Below, piece after piece: positions 24,369 through 32,776 of a stretch of 64,000 nt of DNA (position 1 is its first letter; every line of letters starts with the position of its first letter). The stretch lies in the NCBI RefSeq assembly GCF_006402735.1, contig NZ_CP017174.1:1925001-1989000 (forward strand), read 5' to 3'. Source of the DNA: Myxococcus xanthus (GTDB lineage: Bacteria > Myxococcota > Myxococcia > Myxococcales > Myxococcaceae). A model generated the notes under the pieces. That model was not told the DNA's origin and did not search any database. It was given only the letters and a program-made list of their open reading frames with translations. The position numbers were made by a program, and so were the translations under genes.

Positions 24369-26969
24369 ATGAGTCCCTTGGACACGCTGAGCCCCTGGCG
24401 CCTCGCGGGCCTCTTGATGCTGGTGGCCACGACGGGGTGTCTCCCTGAGGACCCGCTGCCCATCCACCTGGAGCCCTCCGCGTCGGCGCGGATGATGGTG
24501 GTGCTGCCGCGCACGCTGGCGTCCGGGTCCGTCACGGAGGTCCACGCCACGCTCACGCCCGTGGAGGGGGAAGAGGCGGGCGCGGTGCTCTCAGGCGGCG
24601 ACGGTCTGTGGCAGGGGCTGGTGCGACGGATTGCCTCCGGACGGGAGGCTGAGGCGAGTGCCACCGTCCGAGGCGATGGCGGTGAGGTCCTGGCGCACAT
24701 CGATGTCCCGAACGTGGGCCTCGACGCACACCGGACGGCGCTGGTCGTCCTGCTTCCGCGAGCCACCGTTTCCGGCGTGCCCGGAGCGCCCTTCATCGAC
24801 GCGGTGCTGGGCTCGTTGGCGGAGGTCCGGCCCGAAGGGGAGGTGGCGCTGCGCGCGGTGGCGGAGGCCTCGTCCGGGAATGGGGCGCTCACGTATGCCT
24901 GGCGGGCCTCGGCTGGAAGCTTCAGTGACGCCAGCGCCGTGGCGCCCGTCTGGACGGCGCCGGATGTGTCCGGCTTCGTCACGTTGACGCTCCAGGTGAC
25001 GAACGCGGTGGGCCTGGGGGCCACGTTGGACTTCCCCGTGCGGGTGGCCCGGGACCATGGCTTCGGCGCGGACGGCGCGGCCGCTTTCAATCGCTGGCCG
25101 CTGATGGTGGAGCTGGGCTCCCTCCCTTCCGGCGAGGTCCAGTATGGCGACTCCCTGCACCTACAGGCGGAAGGCCGGGACGAGGACGGAGACACGCTCA
25201 CCTACGCGTGGACGGCCACCTGCGAAGGCACCTTTGACGACGCGAGCGCGCGGTCGCCTCGCTTCACGCCGGCCACGCCGCCCTCGGGGGCCTGTGGCGC
25301 GTGCCAGTTCCACGTCACGATGCGGGATGGCCGTGGCGGTGAGCACGTCGGCTTGGTGGACGTGTGTGTGGTGCAGCGGCTGCCGCCCATCATCGTCTCC
25401 ACGGCTCAGTCGCGGACGGAGGCCCTGGGCGCGGAGCCCGTTCTGCTCCAGGCGGTGGCGGAGGACCCTCGCGGTGAGGCCCTCACCTTCCAGTGGTCCG
25501 CGAACACCGGCCTCCTGGGAACCGCCACTCAGGACGGGACGCGGGGCGAGGTGCGCTGGTCCGCGCTGTCCTGTGTCCCGGCGGACGTGGAGCCGTCCGT
25601 GCGGCTTACCGTCACGAATGTCTCGGGGATGAGCGCGACGCACGTGTTCCGGATTCGTTGGGACGACCGGCGCTGTGGGGCGTTTCCTCCCTGCTCCGCC
25701 CGGTGGGAGAACGGCCGCGTGACGCTGACGGCGGACTGCACGACGGAGGGCACGCTGTACATCCCGGATGGAGTCACCTTCGACGGCGCCGGACACGTGG
25801 TGACGGCGGTGGACCCCGAAGGCGGCCGCTTCCAGGGGGCGGTGCTCCGCAACCGGGGAGACACGGCCCACGTCCACGACGTGACGGTGGAGGCGCGCGG
25901 CCTGTCGGAGCTGGCGTGTGACGCGGGCGAGGCTGGCCTCGCGGGCATCCGTTTCATGGGGGCGAGTGGCTCCGTCACCGACAGCGAGGTGCGCGCGCTG
26001 CATCAGGATGAGGGCCGGGGCGCCTGCCAGGAGGGCGTGGCCATCGAGGTGCGAAACGCCCAGGACGCGTCCCGCGTGGACCAGGTGGAGGTCCTGCGCA
26101 ACCACGTCGCGGGCTACCAGAAGGCGGGCATCGTGGCCTCGGGCCGGGTGGACGTGGCCGTGGAGGACAACGTGGTGGAGGGCGGCGGTCCGTCGGCCAT
26201 CATCGCCAGGAATGGCATCCAGCTGAGCTTCGGTGCCACGGGACAGGTGCTGGGCAACCGCGTCACCGGCAACGTCTATACGGGGACCGGCTATGTGGCG
26301 GCCGGCATCCTCGTCGCGGGTGGGGCCTACTACGGCGGCCCGGTGTGCGAGGACGTCCTCATCCAGGGCAACACACTGGAGGCGAACGACATTGGCATCG
26401 ACCTGTCGCAGGCGGAGGCGGACGGCGGGCCGCTGGCGCAATCCTCACGGCTCCTCGTGGTGGAGAACACGTTGAGCCACGACGTGGTGGCGAACGGCAT
26501 GCCGTACCAGGCGGCCATCTCGGACCTGGGCGGGGCCAACGTCATCAGCCGCAACCGCATCAGTGGCGCGGGCTATGCCAGGGAGACCCTGCCGGGCGCT
26601 ACCTTCGACGTGGACGTGGTGGCGGACGCGGCGGCGCAGGTGGCCTTCCTGACACCCCAGCAAGACGTGGCGGCGGGCGCGTGCTCCGAGGCGTTGGTGG
26701 TGCAGAGCCAGGACGCCATGGGCAATCTGTCCGCCCTGGCTTCGTCCCTGCTGGTGGTGGAGGCGGTGGGGAACGTTGGAGGGGTGACCTTCTTCCGGGA
26801 CGCGGCGTGTACGCAGGCCCTGGTGCCTCTGAATGGCAGCGGCGCCATGGTCCTGGAGGGACCGCAGCAGGAAGCGGTGTTCTATTTCCGCGCGGAACAG
26901 GCAGGGGCCCTGGAGGTGCGGGTGCGAGGCGACGGGGTGAGTGCCTCCCAGATGCACGTGGTGCGTTAG
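24369..26969 (+). CDS. Large lipoprotein: PKD-like domains plus beta-helix, paralogue of 22405-23916
   Basis: 866 residues. GGAGG 8 nt before the ATG fixes the start. Lipoprotein signal peptide, cysteine at residue 24 (ATTGC). Residues 140-430 contain three PKD/REJ-like beta domains marked by LTYAWRASAGSF, LTYAWTATCEGTF and LTFQWSANTG. From about residue 435 the protein matches the divergent neighbour throughout: IPDG...DGAGH, CQEG, YQKAG, the YTG-GILV-GG-YYGGP turn, IQGN-L-NDIG-LSQ and AISDLG. The pair arose by duplication, with gain of the PKD-like region here or loss in the other. Surface binding is inferred. Confidence 0.82.
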   Translation: MSPLDTLSPWRLAGLLMLVATTGCLPEDPLPIHLEPSASARMMVVLPRTLASGSVTEVHATLTPVEGEEAGAVLSGGDGLWQGLVRRIASGREAEASATVRGDGGEVLAHIDVPNVGLDAHRTALVVLLPRATVSGVPGAPFIDAVLGSLAEVRPEGEVALRAVAEASSGNGALTYAWRASAGSFSDASAVAPVWTAPDVSGFVTLTLQVTNAVGLGATLDFPVRVARDHGFGADGAAAFNRWPLMVELGSLPSGEVQYGDSLHLQAEGRDEDGDTLTYAWTATCEGTFDDASARSPRFTPATPPSGACGACQFHVTMRDGRGGEHVGLVDVCVVQRLPPIIVSTAQSRTEALGAEPVLLQAVAEDPRGEALTFQWSANTGLLGTATQDGTRGEVRWSALSCVPADVEPSVRLTVTNVSGMSATHVFRIRWDDRRCGAFPPCSARWENGRVTLTADCTTEGTLYIPDGVTFDGAGHVVTAVDPEGGRFQGAVLRNRGDTAHVHDVTVEARGLSELACDAGEAGLAGIRFMGASGSVTDSEVRALHQDEGRGACQEGVAIEVRNAQDASRVDQVEVLRNHVAGYQKAGIVASGRVDVAVEDNVVEGGGPSAIIARNGIQLSFGATGQVLGNRVTGNVYTGTGYVAAGILVAGGAYYGGPVCEDVLIQGNTLEANDIGIDLSQAEADGGPLAQSSRLLVVENTLSHDVVANGMPYQAAISDLGGANVISRNRISGAGYARETLPGATFDVDVVADAAAQVAFLTPQQDVAAGACSEALVVQSQDAMGNLSALASSLLVVEAVGNVGGVTFFRDAACTQALVPLNGSGAMVLEGPQQEAVFYFRAEQAGALEVRVRGDGVSASQMHVVR

Positions 26970-27116
26970 ACGGGACGGAGTGCGTCGAGGCATTGAATAA
27001 GCTATTGCCGTGGCCGTCGCGTTGCTCGTGGCCCCGGGCCTGTCTGGCTTCTGTCTCTGTCGTAGACTCCGTGGGATGGAAGGGGCCAAAGTCACTTCTA
27101 TTTCCACTGGTTCGTC

Positions 27117-27746
27117 ATGACTCCGATTCCCTGCGGGCCTGCGTACACCCTCCAGACAGCACGAACCCTGCTCCGCTGCTGGTCACCCGCTGACGCCGCG
27201 CGTGCGCTCCGCGCCATCGACGCCAGCCTCGACCACCTGCGCCCCTGGTTGGACTGGGCGCGGCACTACCCCATCAGCGTGGAGCAGCAGGCCGCCGTCC
27301 TGCGGCGCTTTCGCGGGAGCTTCGACCTGGGACAGGACTTCACCTATGCCGTGTTCGACCGGGGTGGGACGGAGGTCCTGGGCGGTTGCGGGCTGCATCC
27401 CCGCGTGGGCGAGGGGGGCCGGGAGATAGGGTATTGGATTGCGGCCCAGCACGCCGGCCAGGGGCTCGCGACCGAAGTAGCGGCGGCGCTCGTCCGGGTC
27501 GCGTTCGAGCTGGATGGCCTGCGCCGGGTGGAGATTCACTGCGACCCGCTCAACGTGCCGAGCGTCGCGGTGGCCCGCAAGCTGGGCTTCACCCACGAAG
27601 GCACCTTGCGACAGCGCCTCCAGGCCGCTGACGGCTCGTGGCGCGACATCATGCTCTGGACCCTCCTGGCGGAGGACTATCGGGCGAGCCCCGCCGCCGC
27701 GAGCAACCTGGAAGCGTTCGACGTGCTGGGGCAGAAGCTGCTGTAG
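27117..27746 (+). CDS. GNAT N-acetyltransferase, RimJ/RimL type
   Basis: 209 residues. The acetyl-CoA loop appears as YWIAAQHAGQGLATEV (an R/QxxGxG/A variant, QHAGQG) near residue 102, followed by the beta bulge VEIHCDPLNVPSVAVARKLGF, which is diagnostic of RimJ/RimL enzymes. These acetylate protein N-termini, small amines or antibiotics; the substrate cannot be told. No clear ribosome site precedes the ATG. It converges with the small lipoprotein gene 9 bp away. Confidence 0.92.
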   Translation: MTPIPCGPAYTLQTARTLLRCWSPADAARALRAIDASLDHLRPWLDWARHYPISVEQQAAVLRRFRGSFDLGQDFTYAVFDRGGTEVLGGCGLHPRVGEGGREIGYWIAAQHAGQGLATEVAAALVRVAFELDGLRRVEIHCDPLNVPSVAVARKLGFTHEGTLRQRLQAADGSWRDIMLWTLLAEDYRASPAAASNLEAFDVLGQKLL

Positions 27747-27755
27747 GCCCTCTGC

Positions 27756-27986
27756 TCAGGGGGCCGACGTCGTGTCGGCGCCCGAGCTGCTCGGGACCGG
27801 CGCGTCGGGGGCCTTGTCCTCGCGCTCCGGCTCTCCTTCCAGCGGTTCATTCGCGGGCTGGCGAATCAAGACGCCCACCCTCGCGTTCCGGGGCGAGCCC
27901 AGGTCGACAGCGCCTCCTGGGATACCCAGTTGCACGTAGCCGCAGCCGAACAGCGCGAAGAGCGGAATGATGGCCAGACGGCGCAT
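27756..27986 (-). CDS. Small lipoprotein
   Basis: 76 residues. GGAGGT lies 7 nt before the ATG at 27986. Signal peptide of 14 residues ending ALFGC (cysteine 15). The mature part is about 60 residues, acidic and proline/serine-rich at its end (EREDKAPDAPVPSSSGAD), likely flexible. No family is recognised. Confidence 0.7.
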   Translation of the reverse strand: MRRLAIIPLFALFGCGYVQLGIPGGAVDLGSPRNARVGVLIRQPANEPLEGEPEREDKAPDAPVPSSSGADTTSAP

Positions 27987-28282
27987 GGGCGGACCTCCGT
28001 GAGCGACGGGCGTATTCAACCGCGTGCCGTGTGTGGGATTCCAGGGCCGCGGTGAGGGCGTGTCGAGCGGCACACGGGGCCCACGCCGGGTGGTGACTGC
28101 GAACACCAGGCAGGTGCGAGAGTCACCAGGACGCCGCCCTCCAGGAATGAGGCCACGTGGCCGCCATCAGCGACCCCACCGAGCGATTTCAACGAGTTGT
28201 GCGGAGGCCGGTCGGAAGGTGGGAGATGGCACGGCGCCTGCTTTACGTGGCTGCATCCACCCCAAGCCGAGGACCCCTCGCC

Positions 28283-29263
28283 ATGGCGCTCTCCCCCGTT
28301 TCCCGTTCGTGCGTCTCCAGCCCCACCCTCCAGCGCGCTTCCGGAATGGAGCGACCCGCGACGCCACGGCAGTCCATGACGGGGGCGGGGCAGATGGACC
28401 CGTTGCGGCAGCTGTTCCAGCTGGACGGCTTCGATGGCCCGAAGGGGGCGGCGAAGGGGCAGGGCGTGGAGGCGCTGGCGCAGAATCTCTCCCGGTTGGC
28501 CCAACTGTTGACGGAGGCCACCCGCGTGCTGGGCGGTGAGGGCGCCCAGCGTCCGCAGGGCAGCGCTCACCCGGTCTCCGAGGCGAAGGGCCCGGGCAGC
28601 GCGCCCGCCAACCGGGCTGTGGACCGCTTCGAGCCAGCGCCGGCCGCTCCGGCTGCCCCCGCCGCTCCGGCCGGCTCGCAGGCGAAGGCCGTCGCGGGCC
28701 CCACGGGCGCGCCGGGCGTGTCGAAGGACGGCAACACCATCACCTTCACCAACGACGGCAACACGCCGATGACCATCAAGTTCACACCCAACGCGGGGGA
28801 GAAGGAGCTGGACTCCGTCACCCTGGCGCCGGGCAAGACGCAGACGCTTCAGTTCCCGGAGAACTGGTCCGGCAACTTCCGGAGCACGTCCGGTGACGGC
28901 AGCGCGGCCACGCTGGGCGAGGTCAAGTTCGACGGGAGCTTCGGAAAGACGTACTACGACGTGAGCTACATCGAGGGCCACAACGCCTCGATGACGATGC
29001 AGCCCGAGGAGGGCGGCCGGGTGTCGGGCACGCACGATGACCTGCTGTCCGCCGCGCCGGATTCCATCAAGGCGCGCAACGCGGACGGCTCCGTGTATGG
29101 CATCAAGAAGAGCACCACGTCCAACGTCCAGGACGCTGGCGTCGTGGACTTCTACCGGAAGCATGTGGGCGCCGATGAGGGCTACGTCATCCCCACGGAC
29201 GATGCGAGCACGCTGGGGAGCAGCGACAAGAACCTGGTCGTCCGCATGAAGAACCTCATCTGA
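28283..29263 (+). CDS. Thaumatin-like domain protein without cysteines in the domain
   Basis: 326 residues from the ATG at 28283 (earlier in-frame starts at 28157 and 28226 are possible). Residues 1-150 are low-complexity, rich in Ala, Pro, Ser and Gln, with APAAPAAPAAPA near 120. The rest matches the thaumatin-like pattern: WSGNFRSTSGDG, then ATLGEVKFDG, then YYDVSYIEGHNASMTMQP, closely following the ATLaEf...YDVSlVdGfN..m...P core. Plant members have eight disulfides; this one has none. No signal peptide is seen, so the route to the outside, if any, is unknown. Its stop overlaps the convergent permease gene by 8 bp. Confidence 0.75.
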   Translation: MALSPVSRSCVSSPTLQRASGMERPATPRQSMTGAGQMDPLRQLFQLDGFDGPKGAAKGQGVEALAQNLSRLAQLLTEATRVLGGEGAQRPQGSAHPVSEAKGPGSAPANRAVDRFEPAPAAPAAPAAPAGSQAKAVAGPTGAPGVSKDGNTITFTNDGNTPMTIKFTPNAGEKELDSVTLAPGKTQTLQFPENWSGNFRSTSGDGSAATLGEVKFDGSFGKTYYDVSYIEGHNASMTMQPEEGGRVSGTHDDLLSAAPDSIKARNADGSVYGIKKSTTSNVQDAGVVDFYRKHVGADEGYVIPTDDASTLGSSDKNLVVRMKNLI

Positions 29264-31154
29264 GCCGCCCCCGCCGGCCCGAGGATTCGCGCAGGTACCA
29301 GGGCGCGTTGATGACGACGACGCGGGGCCCGCCGCGAACCAGGAGCATCATCTTCAACAGCGTGGCGGTGTGGCTGGGGAGGATGAAGTGGTGCCAGCGG
29401 CGCTCGACGAGCTCCGGCACCAGCACCGCGATGAACCGGCCCGGATGCTCCGCGGCGAGCTTCCGGACGTAGCCCAGCAACGGGTCCATGACCTGGCGAT
29501 AGGTCGGCACGAGCACGTCCAGTCGTGGCACGGGCCGTCCGGCCTTCCGAAGGGGGGCGGCCACCTGCCACTCCCAGCGCCGCGCCAATTGCTCCGGTGC
29601 GTCCGGTTGTCCTAGGACCTGCACGGCGTACACATCCGGGGACATGGACAGGGCCAGCCGCAAGCCCTTCTGCGCCACCCGGTCCAGGCGCCGGAGGGGC
29701 ACCACCACCACGGGCGCGGCGAGCGCCTGCACCGGGATGGGGTGGAGTGTCTCGGTGGCGGCGCGGACGCGCTCGGCGTGGCGCCGCGAGGTCCGGAGCA
29801 GCGCATAGGACAGGGGAATGAAGACGACGGTCAGCCAGGCGCCCTCCTCGAACTTGGCCGCCGCCACCACGCACAGCGCCACGGCGGTGCAGGCCGCGCC
29901 CACGCCATTCACCCACTGGAACCGCCGCGTGCCGCGCCCGCCCAGGCGCCGCCAGTGCATGACCATGCCGAGCTGGGACAACGTGAAGGCAGACAGGGCC
30001 CCCACCGCGAACAGCGGGATGAGGTGGTCCGTCACGCCGTTGAACACCACCAGCAGCACGGCGGCCATCAGGGTCAGGGTGACGATGCCCGTGGAGTACA
30101 CGAGGCGCTGGCCCACGTGGGCGAACGCCGGAGGCAGGTTGCTGTCGAGCGCCAGCGCGCGGCACAGGCGGGGGAAGTCCGCGAAGCTCGTGTTGGCGGA
30201 CAGGCAGAGCACGCAGACGATGGCCGCCAGCGTCACGTAGTAGAAGGCACCGCGCCCGGTGACCGCGGCCACGATTTGGGACAGCACGCTCTGGTAACCG
30301 GCCTGGCCCGGCGCGGTCGCGCCGATGTCATAGGCATGGCTCATCCACGCCACGCCGCCGAGCAGCATCACCAGGATGCTCACGATGCACATCAACGTCC
30401 GGCGCGCGTTGCGCACGCGGGACTCGCGGAAGATGGGCACGCCGTTGCTGACGGCCTCGATGCCCGTCATCGCCGTGCAGCCGCTCGCGAAGGCGTGCAT
30501 CAGCAGCCAGAGGCTCGCCGTGGCCGTGCTCTCCGGGAGCCTGGGTGGGGCGACGACGGGGACGGGACTTCCAACGGACGTGAGCACCTTCCAGACGCCC
30601 GTGAGCAGGGTGATGCCCAGGCAGCCGACGAACAGGTAGGTGGGTAGCAGGAAGGCCATGCCCGCGGCGCGGATGCCTCGCAGGTTCACCACCATGATGA
30701 GGCCAAGCAGCACCAGGCACAGGAGCAGGGTGTGGGGGAACAGGCTGGGGATGGCGGAGACGAGCGCGCCCACGCCGGCTGAGATGGCCACCGCGACGTT
30801 GAGCACGTAGTCCAGTCCCAGTGCGGCGGCCGCGAGCAGCGCGGGCCTCACGCCCAGGTTGGCGCGGGCCACGGAGAACGAGCCGCCGCCGTCGGGATAC
30901 GCGGCGATGGTCTGCCGGTAGGAGAACTGCACCACGAGCAGCAGCGCCACGATGATGCTGGTGATCAGGCCGATGTACCGCGGCCCGGCGCTGCCCAGCA
31001 CGAGCAGGACGGTGAGCGCGGCCTCGGGCCCGTAGGCGGCGGAGGCCAGCGCGTCCAGCCCGAGCACGGGGATACCGGTCAGCGGACCTATCTTCTCCTC
31101 TTCCGCCTGCTCGTTCGAGATGGGCCTGCCGAACAGGAGCTGCCGCAGGGACAT
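29256..31154 (-). CDS. APC-superfamily permease with C-terminal soluble domain (KimA-like)
   Basis: 632 residues. About twelve transmembrane helices occupy residues 25-465, with the APC-type start (GIPVLGLDALASAAYGPEA) and helix-1 break. A 160-residue cytoplasmic domain follows. This layout and length match KimA/YdaO-type proton-coupled potassium importers, some controlled by c-di-AMP, more than classical amino-acid permeases. Substrate assignment by eye is tentative. No Shine-Dalgarno precedes the ATG; TACCTT lies 6 nt upstream, suggesting a leaderless transcript. The promoter backs on to the truncated epimerase. Confidence 0.82.
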   Translation of the reverse strand: MSLRQLLFGRPISNEQAEEEKIGPLTGIPVLGLDALASAAYGPEAALTVLLVLGSAGPRYIGLITSIIVALLLVVQFSYRQTIAAYPDGGGSFSVARANLGVRPALLAAAALGLDYVLNVAVAISAGVGALVSAIPSLFPHTLLLCLVLLGLIMVVNLRGIRAAGMAFLLPTYLFVGCLGITLLTGVWKVLTSVGSPVPVVAPPRLPESTATASLWLLMHAFASGCTAMTGIEAVSNGVPIFRESRVRNARRTLMCIVSILVMLLGGVAWMSHAYDIGATAPGQAGYQSVLSQIVAAVTGRGAFYYVTLAAIVCVLCLSANTSFADFPRLCRALALDSNLPPAFAHVGQRLVYSTGIVTLTLMAAVLLVVFNGVTDHLIPLFAVGALSAFTLSQLGMVMHWRRLGGRGTRRFQWVNGVGAACTAVALCVVAAAKFEEGAWLTVVFIPLSYALLRTSRRHAERVRAATETLHPIPVQALAAPVVVVPLRRLDRVAQKGLRLALSMSPDVYAVQVLGQPDAPEQLARRWEWQVAAPLRKAGRPVPRLDVLVPTYRQVMDPLLGYVRKLAAEHPGRFIAVLVPELVERRWHHFILPSHTATLLKMMLLVRGGPRVVVINAPWYLRESSGRRGRLR

Positions 31155-31160
31155 GCCTGA

Positions 31161-31166
31161 AAGGTA
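31161..31166 (-). promoter_or_regulatory. Putative -10 box of a leaderless promoter (TACCTT)
   Basis: On the minus strand TACCTT lies exactly 6 nt before the permease ATG at 31154, with no ribosome site between them. Confidence 0.45.
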
Positions 31167-31204
31167 GTGCCGCGCGCCCGAGGGGGCTCCGACAGGCGAC
31201 GGGT

Positions 31205-31450
31205 CATGCGCCCGCGGAGGTGATGGGCCGCCCCGGCCTCCGCCCCGCGGTGACGGGTCGCTATCGCATGGGCGACATCCGTCACTGCTTCGCGGACATC
31301 TCCCTGGCGCGTGAGCTGCTGGGGTACGCACCCCGGGTTTCCTTCCACGACGGGCTCGCGGAGCTGTCGTCGTGGCTCGAAGACCAGGTGGCGACGGACC
31401 GCGTGGCGGAGGCGCGCGCGGAACTCGAGGCGCGAGGGCTGACCGTATGA
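31205..31450 (+). pseudogene. 3' remnant of an NAD-dependent sugar epimerase/dehydratase gene
   Basis: About 80 residues match only the C-terminal end of extended SDR sugar epimerases: AEVMGRPGLRPAVTGRYRMG, then DIRHCFADISLARELLGY with a final helix LAELSSWLEDQ. The roughly 250 N-terminal residues, including the GxxGxxG NAD site and the YxxxK site, are absent. The permease gene begins 51 bp upstream on the other strand, so the 5' part was deleted. An ATG at 31223 could still be translated, and the stop overlaps the next epimerase gene by ATGA, preserving an old operon junction. Confidence 0.8.
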
Positions 31451-32547
31451 GCGCGGCGGAACCTTGGAAGGTGGATGGGGGCAGGACGGTCATCTTCGGC
31501 GGGGCCGGCTTCATCGGCTCCAACCTGGCGGACCACTACCTGTCCGAGGGGCGGACCGTGCGCGTCGTCGACAACCTGACGCGCCCCGGCGCGGTGCACA
31601 ACCTGCGTTGGCTCCAGGCTCGGCATGGCGCCCGGCTGGAGGTGATGACGGCGGACGTACGGGATGCCTATGCGGTGAAGCAATCCGTCGTCGGCGCCAG
31701 CCAGGTCTTCCACTTCGCGGCCCAGGTGGCTGTCACCACCAGCCTGGAGACGCCCGTCACCGACTTCGAGGTCAACGCGGGCGGCACCCTGAACGTGCTG
31801 GAGGCGCTGCGTGCCATGGAGCGGCCCGCCTCGCTCGTCTTCACCTCCACCAACAAGGTCTACGGCTGCATGCCGGGCGTGGAGCTCGTCCAGAAGCCCA
31901 GCCGCTACGAGCCTCGGGACGCGGGCCTGCGCGGTCACGGCGTGGGGGAGGCCTGCCCGCTGGACTTCGAGAGCCCCTATGGCTGCTCCATGGGCGCGGC
32001 GGACCAGTACGTGCTCGACTACGCGCGGGCCTACGGGCTGCGGACGGTGGTGTTCCGGATGAGTTGCATCTACGGCCCCCGGCAGTTCGGCACCGAGGAC
32101 CAGGGCTGGGTGGCGCACTTCCTCTTGCGCATGCTCGAAGGCCGGCCTCTCACGCTCTACGGGGATGGCAAGCAGGTGCGGGACATCCTCGACGTGGGCG
32201 ACCTGGTGCGCGCGCTCGGCCTGGCGCAGCAGCACATCGGACGGCTCAAGGGGCAGGCCTTCAACATCGGCGGCGGCCCGTCGCGGACGGTGAGCCTGCT
32301 GGAGTTGCTGGGCCTCATCTCACAGCGCACCGGCCTGCGGCCCGCGCTCCAGTTCGAGGATTGGCGGACGGGGGACCGGCGCTACTACGTCTCCGACACC
32401 CGCAAGTTCCAGGCAGCCACGGGGTGGGCGCCCCAGGTGGGAGTCGCCGAGGGCGTGGACCGGCTCCACGACTGGCTGCGGACCCTGATGCTCGGGCGGC
32501 CGGTGGCGTCCGGGCAGGGAGGGGCGCGTGAGGTCCACGCAGGTTAG
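31447..32547 (+). CDS. SDR-family nucleotide-sugar epimerase (CDP-tyvelose/paratose epimerase-like) with missing catalytic Lys
   Basis: 366 residues, start overlapping the previous remnant (ATGA). The NAD-binding G18-x-x-G21-x-x-G24 is intact. The active-site segment reads Y178-G-C-S-M182 instead of YxxxK, then GAADQYVLDYARAYGL as in tyvelose-type epimerases. A single base change (AAG to ATG at 31990-31992) would explain this. YGPRQFGTEDQGW and RDILDVGDLV downstream are also family-typical. It presumably once acted in O-antigen or exopolysaccharide sugar supply. Loss of the lysine should impair hydride transfer, so the protein may be inactive or only binding. Confidence 0.9.
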   Translation: MSAAEPWKVDGGRTVIFGGAGFIGSNLADHYLSEGRTVRVVDNLTRPGAVHNLRWLQARHGARLEVMTADVRDAYAVKQSVVGASQVFHFAAQVAVTTSLETPVTDFEVNAGGTLNVLEALRAMERPASLVFTSTNKVYGCMPGVELVQKPSRYEPRDAGLRGHGVGEACPLDFESPYGCSMGAADQYVLDYARAYGLRTVVFRMSCIYGPRQFGTEDQGWVAHFLLRMLEGRPLTLYGDGKQVRDILDVGDLVRALGLAQQHIGRLKGQAFNIGGGPSRTVSLLELLGLISQRTGLRPALQFEDWRTGDRRYYVSDTRKFQAATGWAPQVGVAEGVDRLHDWLRTLMLGRPVASGQGGAREVHAG

Positions 32548-32719
32548 ACGACGCGCCGTCCGCTTCCTCGTCACGGAATGGAACGAGCTCCGCCGCCCGG
32601 ACCTCAAGCGGCTCCGCGCCTTGATGCGCCGCCCCATCATCTTCGATGGTCGCAACGTGCTCGACCCTCGGTTCGCCCGGAGCGATGGCTTCACCTACAT
32701 TGGCATCGGGCGCGACTGA
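32528..32719 (+). pseudogene. 3' remnant of UDP-glucose/GDP-mannose dehydrogenase
   Basis: 63 residues from a GTG at 32528, overlapping the epimerase by 20 nt. The sequence LVTEWNELRRPDLKRLRALM, then RRPIIFDGRNVLDP and GFTYIGIGR, is the last piece of the C-terminal NAD-linked domain of UDP-glucose 6-dehydrogenases. The N-terminal NAD domain and the catalytic cysteine region (about 370 residues) are missing. This is a deletion remnant rather than a functional enzyme; translation as a peptide is possible. Confidence 0.8.
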
Positions 32720-32776
32720 CGCACGGCTCCGGGTGACTCTGGCGGGCTTGGGGTGTTATCCCCACGCATCGCCCCG

